Assembly (NCBI GenBank): GCA_963768185.1
Contig: CAVYGS010000001.1
Span: forward strand, 496,001 to 560,000
Length of the DNA: 64,000 bases
Reading direction: 5' to 3'
Source: Palsa-461 sp963768185
Lineage (GTDB): Bacteria; Actinomycetota; Acidimicrobiia; Acidimicrobiales; RAAP-2
In this document: piece after piece, positions 60,811 through 64,000 of the stretch
Layout: every line of letters begins with the position of its first letter
Position numbering within the stretch: the first letter of the stretch is position 1
Program-made: the position numbers and the translations under genes
The notes under the pieces: generated by a model
Database searches by the model: none
The model's input: only the letters and a program-made list of their open reading frames with translations
What the model was told of the DNA's origin: nothing

Positions 60811-61803
60811 ATGGGCCCGCGAGCGTTCGTGGTGGACAAGGACGGCGAGGACCTGCGCACCTCGGTCCGCGAGCTGACCGACGCCGAGCTGGGCGAGGAC
60901 CCGGTCGTGATCGACGTGGAGTGGGCGGCGCTCAACTTCAAGGACACCATGGTGCTCGAGGCGGGCAACCGGGTGGCCCGGCGTTACCCGCTGGTCCCGG
61001 GCATCGACCTGGCGGGGACGGTCGTCGAGAGCCCTGAGGCGGGGATCGCGCGCGGATCGACGGTGCTCGCACACGGCTACGACCTCGGCGTGGCCCACCA
61101 CGGCGGGTTCGCCGAGCGGGCCCGGGTGCCGGCCGGCTGGGTCGTGCCGTTGCCGGCGGGCGTGAGCGCGCGCCACGCCGTCACCGTCGGCACGGCCGGG
61201 TTCACCGCCGCCTTGTCGCTCCGGCGCCTCGAGGCCAATGGGGTGACCCCCGGCCAGGGCCCGGTGCTGGTGACCGGCGCCTCCGGCGGCGTCGGGTCCA
61301 TGGCCGTCTCGCTGTTGGCCGGACACGGCTACGAGGTGGTCGCGAGCACCGGCAAGGCGGCCGAGCACCCCTACCTGCGCGCGCTGGGGGCAGCCGAGGT
61401 CATCGGACGCGACGAGGTGACCGGCGCCGACGGCCGGGTGCTCGGGCCCGAACGCTGGGCGGCCGCCGTCGACTGCGTCGGCGGTGAGACCCTGGCGGCG
61501 GTCCTGCGCTCGCTGCGCTACGGCGGCGCGGTGGCGGCGTCCGGGCTGACCGGCGGCAACGCGTTCTCCTCGACCGTCTACCCGTTCATCGTGCGCTCGG
61601 TGGCGTTGCTCGGGGTCGACTCGTCGATGACGCCGATCGAGGAACGGCGCGAGGTGTGGTCGCACGTCGCCCAAGACTTCCCGGCCGAGCGGGCCGAGTC
61701 CATGGTCGAGCGCGAGGTCCCGTTGGGCGGCATCGCCGACGCGTTGGGCGATCTGGCCGCGGCGCGCGTCCGCGGCCGGGTGCTGGTGGAACCGGGTCGC
61801 TGA
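60811..61803 (+). CDS. MDR oxidoreductase, acrylyl-CoA reductase (AcuI/YhdH)-like
   Basis: 330 residues. No zinc ligands. ALNFKDTMVLEAGNRVARRYPLVPGIDLAGTVVES and VLTGASGGVGSMAVSLLAGHGYEVVASTGKAAEHPYLRALGA (G-x-G-G-V-G and STGK for NADPH phosphate) are diagnostic of the YhdH/AcuI group, as is GLTGGNAFSSTVYPFIVRSVALLGVDS. Likely reaction: NADPH-dependent reduction of acryloyl-CoA or related enones. TAGAGT lies 6 bases before the ATG without a ribosome binding site, fitting leaderless transcription. It is convergent with the DUF151 gene. Confidence 0.9.
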   Translation: MGPRAFVVDKDGEDLRTSVRELTDAELGEDPVVIDVEWAALNFKDTMVLEAGNRVARRYPLVPGIDLAGTVVESPEAGIARGSTVLAHGYDLGVAHHGGFAERARVPAGWVVPLPAGVSARHAVTVGTAGFTAALSLRRLEANGVTPGQGPVLVTGASGGVGSMAVSLLAGHGYEVVASTGKAAEHPYLRALGAAEVIGRDEVTGADGRVLGPERWAAAVDCVGGETLAAVLRSLRYGGAVAASGLTGGNAFSSTVYPFIVRSVALLGVDSSMTPIEERREVWSHVAQDFPAERAESMVEREVPLGGIADALGDLAAARVRGRVLVEPGR

Positions 61804-61833
61804 AGGCGTCATCGACGCCGAGACCGCCGCGAG

Positions 61834-62343
61834 CTACGTCGCGAAGTCCTCGGGCTTGATCTCCTTCAAGAACTGGCGGAACTGGCCGATCAGCACGTCG
61901 GCCGGCACGTCGTCGTCGCTGTCTTCGTCCTCGGTGTCGGCCGCCAGCATGATGCCCTCGGCGTCCATGAGCTCATCGGAGACGTACAGCGGGCTGCCGG
62001 TGCGCACGGCGACCGCGACGGCGTCCGAGGGCCTGCTCGAGACCACGGTCACGTCGCTGCCCCGGCGGAGCCGCAACTCGGCGTAGTACGTCGAGTTCTG
62101 CAGCTCGGTGATCACGACGCGCTCGATCTCGACGTCGAGGGACGTCAGCACATCGCGCATGAGGTCGTGGGTCATGGGCCGGGGCATGGTCACGCCCTGC
62201 AGCGCATACGCGATGGCGGCGGCCTCCGGTGTGCCGATGAAGATGGGAAGCGTCCGGCCCTCGCCGTCGGTCTCCTGCAACAACAGGACCGGTGTGTTGG
62301 ACTGCAGGTCGACCCGGACCGCCCTCAGCCTGACCTCGACCAT
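61834..62343 (-). CDS. Bifunctional nuclease domain protein (DUF151)
   Basis: 169 residues. VEVRLRAVRVDLQSNTPVLLLQETDGEGRTLPIFIGTPEAAAIAYAL, MPRPMTHDLMRDVLTSLDVEIERVVITELQNSTYYAELRL and SSRPSDAVAVAVRTGSPLYVSDELM are the three family blocks. Thermotoga and plant members show RNase and DNase activity, but the role in Actinobacteria is not settled. TACATT lies 6 bases before the ATG without a ribosome binding site (leaderless candidate). In mycobacteria the orthologue (Rv1829) sits between two MerR genes; here only the FtsR-like one is adjacent. Confidence 0.93.
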   Translation of the reverse strand: MVEVRLRAVRVDLQSNTPVLLLQETDGEGRTLPIFIGTPEAAAIAYALQGVTMPRPMTHDLMRDVLTSLDVEIERVVITELQNSTYYAELRLRRGSDVTVVSSRPSDAVAVAVRTGSPLYVSDELMDAEGIMLAADTEDEDSDDDVPADVLIGQFRQFLKEIKPEDFAT

Positions 62344-62420
62344 GCACGCAATGTAGCTCCGGCGGCTTCGGACTTGCCCACCGGCCGCGGGTCGGCGACG
62401 TCGTTCCTGGTCGTCGGGCG

Positions 62421-63527
62421 TCAGCCGCCGAGATGCTGGCGCAGCGAGCGGCGCAGGATGGCGGCGCGCAACGACTGACCGAGACGCGACAGCTCGGCCG
62501 CCGAGTCGAGGGCCCGCTGGCGCGCCTCGGGGTTGCGCTGGCGGAGCAGCGGCGTCACCACCTGCTCGATGAGGCCGAGCTCCCGGTCAGCGGCGTTGCG
62601 GAACATCCGCAGGTGCCGCGGTTCGATCCCGAAGCGGGCGAAGTCGGCCACCAGCTTGGCGACGGTCAGCCCCTCCTCGTCGTAGTAGAGCGCACCCCCC
62701 ACGACCAGCGGTTCGATGAGGCCGAAGCCCTCGAGGGCCGCCACCTCGGTCACGGCGAGCCCGCTGGCCGCGCACAGCTCGTCCATGGTCATCGAGGCGC
62801 CGCTCACGTCGCCGGCCGGCGCCGGCTCCCGGGCCGGCTCGGGCTCGCGCGCCGGGCGCGCCTTCGGGGCCGGCGGTTCGCTCGGGGACCGCTGGGCCCG
62901 GGCCGGGCGCTCGACGCTGCCCCGAGGCTCGGGGTCGCGGCGCGACACCTGCGCGGTCTTGACCGAGGCTTGGCGCGGCGCCAGCGCGGCCGAGGTGGTG
63001 GCCAACGCGCCGGCGCGCGACTCCGAAGGCGCCTCGACCCACTCGTCCTCTTCGATCTCCTCGCGCTCGAACGAACCGTTCGCCGCGTTCGTCACCGGTT
63101 CGTCGCGCGCGTCCGGCTCGACAGCGCGCAGAAACGGCGCGCCGCGCGACTGTTCGGTTTCGAGCACGACATCGGCCTCGAATTCGATGCCGTCGGCCGC
63201 TGCCTCAACGATCTCATCGATCTCATCGATCTCAACGATCTCATCCATCTCATCGAAGTCGCCGGCGTCGTCGGGGATCTCCCCCGAACGCGCCAGGCGG
63301 TCGCGGATGACCTTGAGCGGCAAGAAGTGCTCACGCTGCTGACGGAGCACCCAGCGGAGGCGCTCGACGTCGTGGTCGTAGAACTTGCGGTAGCCCGACG
63401 GCGAGCGCTCCGGGTTGACCAGGCCCTGGCTCTCCAGGAACCGGATCTTGGAGATGGTGATGTCGGGGAACTCCTGGCGCAGCAGGCTCAGCACGTCGCC
63501 GATCGACAGGTAGGTCCGGGTGCTCAT
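62421..63527 (-). CDS. FtsR-like MerR regulator with long acidic/Pro-rich insert
   Basis: 368 residues; the ATG overlaps the upstream FHA gene stop by 4 bases. YLSIGDVLSLLRQEFPDITISKIRFLESQGLVNPERSPSGYRKFYDHDVERLRWVLRQQREHFLPLKVIRDRL is the FtsR/Rv1828 DNA-binding domain. The C-terminal domain (MTMDELCAASGLAVTEVAALEGFGLIEPL...YDEEGLTVAKLVADFARFGIEPRHLRMFRNAADRELGLIEQVV) is also conserved. Between them lies about 150 residues of low complexity: an acidic part with DEI/DEIVE repeats and a Pro/Arg/Glu-rich part. FtsR activates ftsZ in Corynebacterium; the same role here is inference. The insert is much longer than in mycobacterial homologues as I know them. Confidence 0.92.
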   Translation of the reverse strand: MSTRTYLSIGDVLSLLRQEFPDITISKIRFLESQGLVNPERSPSGYRKFYDHDVERLRWVLRQQREHFLPLKVIRDRLARSGEIPDDAGDFDEMDEIVEIDEIDEIVEAAADGIEFEADVVLETEQSRGAPFLRAVEPDARDEPVTNAANGSFEREEIEEDEWVEAPSESRAGALATTSAALAPRQASVKTAQVSRRDPEPRGSVERPARAQRSPSEPPAPKARPAREPEPAREPAPAGDVSGASMTMDELCAASGLAVTEVAALEGFGLIEPLVVGGALYYDEEGLTVAKLVADFARFGIEPRHLRMFRNAADRELGLIEQVVTPLLRQRNPEARQRALDSAAELSRLGQSLRAAILRRSLRQHLGG

Positions 63528-64000
63528 GCGTCGCCCGCCACCAGGTAGACCAGCTTGAACTTGCCGATCTGCACCTCGTCGCCGCCCTGCAGGGTCTGCT
63601 CCTCGATCCGTTCCCGGTTCACGTAGGTGCCGTTGAGCGACCCGTCATCTCGGATCACGATGGAACCGTTGTCCTGGCGGGCCAGTTCGGCGTGGCGGCG
63701 TGACACGGTGATGTCGTCCAAGAAGATGTCGCTCTCGGGGTGCCGGCCGGCCCTCGTCACCGGTTTCTCCAGCTCGTAGCGCGCGCCGACACTCGGACCG
63801 CGTTTGACGACGAGCACGCCATGGCCGCGCGGGACCTCGACCAACGTCACCGAGGGATCTTCGTCGGGTGACTCACCGTGCTCGTCCACGGGTTGCAACA
63901 CGACGGTGGTCTCGGTGACGTCGTTGACAAGAGCAGCGCCACACGATGAGCAGAAATTCACACCCGAAGGGTTCCGATGCCCACAGTTGTGGCAGAACAC
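63524..64000 (-). CDS. garA: GarA-like FHA protein with N-terminal zinc ribbon (reaches window edge)
   Basis: 158 codons to the window edge; GTG 64000 may be the start or the gene may extend beyond. Residues 1-25 form a zinc ribbon, C-x2-C-G-H and C-x2-C-G-A. D-V-T-E-T-T-V-V follows, matching the ETT phospho-site of GarA/OdhI. The FHA domain has TRAGRHPESDIFLDD, VSRRHAEL, and DDGSLNGTYVNRERI. GarA, when unphosphorylated, binds and inhibits 2-oxoglutarate dehydrogenase and glutamate dehydrogenase; PknB/PknG phosphorylate the ETT site. The added zinc ribbon is not in mycobacterial GarA. gcvH is expected just beyond the edge, by analogy with Rv1826. Confidence 0.88.
   Translation of the reverse strand: MFCHNCGHRNPSGVNFCSSCGAALVNDVTETTVVLQPVDEHGESPDEDPSVTLVEVPRGHGVLVVKRGPSVGARYELEKPVTRAGRHPESDIFLDDITVSRRHAELARQDNGSIVIRDDGSLNGTYVNRERIEEQTLQGGDEVQIGKFKLVYLVAGDA

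Noticed and set aside
1..64000. CRISPR array, phage or integrative element
   Set aside because: No array of regularly spaced repeats, no integrase, no structural phage genes; the only multi-copy repeats are IS ends, the 54-bp pair and in-gene tandem repeats.

Overview
The window is high-GC actinobacterial DNA, most likely from an uncultured Acidimicrobiia-type organism. This is inferred from gene content and order; no rRNA or tRNA gene is visible. Three core blocks support it. A tatB-tatC-helY run at 642-4042 has the same order as the mycobacterial tatA-tatC-helY locus. A DUF4193 protein lies at 6076-6558. The right end carries a GarA-like FHA protein, an FtsR-like MerR protein, a DUF151 nuclease, a second MerR protein and glycine-cleavage genes, as in the Rv1826-Rv1832 region of Mycobacterium tuberculosis, but with about 7 kb of other genes inserted.

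Layout. 1-127 is the 5' end of an IS110-family transposase. 642-8.9 kb holds Tat translocase genes, a Ski2-like helicase, a double-length ThyX-like protein, and small conserved or hypothetical genes. 9.0-15.2 kb is a mobile region: an IS21-family element with istA and istB fused in frame and 54-bp direct repeats outside it, a large secreted repeat protein, and an internally deleted ISAzo13-family remnant. 15.3-25.3 kb encodes mostly exported or cell-surface functions (lipase, SGNH hydrolase, GH43 and GH3 glycosidases) plus a DnaJ-like/PASTA fusion. 25.4-35.5 kb has an ECF sigma factor operon, methyltransferases, an alcohol dehydrogenase, a tandem YbjQ protein, a degenerate D,D-carboxypeptidase and a ferritin-like protein. 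36.4-49.9 kb is a catabolic block (enoyl-CoA hydratase, tandem CaiB CoA-transferase, hydrolases, patatin, two amidohydrolases, cupin, SDR, class II aldolase). 49.9-54.9 kb carries gcvT-gcvPA-gcvPB, a PD-(D/E)XK-like protein and a MerR regulator. 55.0-61.8 kb carries thiG and thiD (divergent), membrane proteins, an S9 peptidase and a quinone-oxidoreductase-like MDR protein. 61.8-64.0 kb carries DUF151, FtsR-like MerR and GarA-like FHA genes.

Sequence quality matters for reading this annotation. At least seven otherwise intact genes carry a single-base frameshift. Four of them (helY, the CoA-transferase, a hydrolase and an SDR) are each repaired by one extra G in a G run. The gcvT/gcvPA region (about 51.5-53.65 kb) has single-base indels roughly every 50-140 bp, although the protein sequence is still readable across frames. 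This looks more like draft or metagenome-assembly error than gene decay.

The observations I consider most worth a second look are: the ThyX-like protein whose two halves keep complementary parts of the signature; a tandem pair of anchored coiled-coil proteins sharing a Cys-containing tail, one fused to GH43; the candidate structured RNA upstream of the DUF4193 gene; the fused IstAB element and its long flanking repeats; the possible bridge-RNA region beside the IS110 transposase; and the degenerate J domain joined to a PASTA domain.
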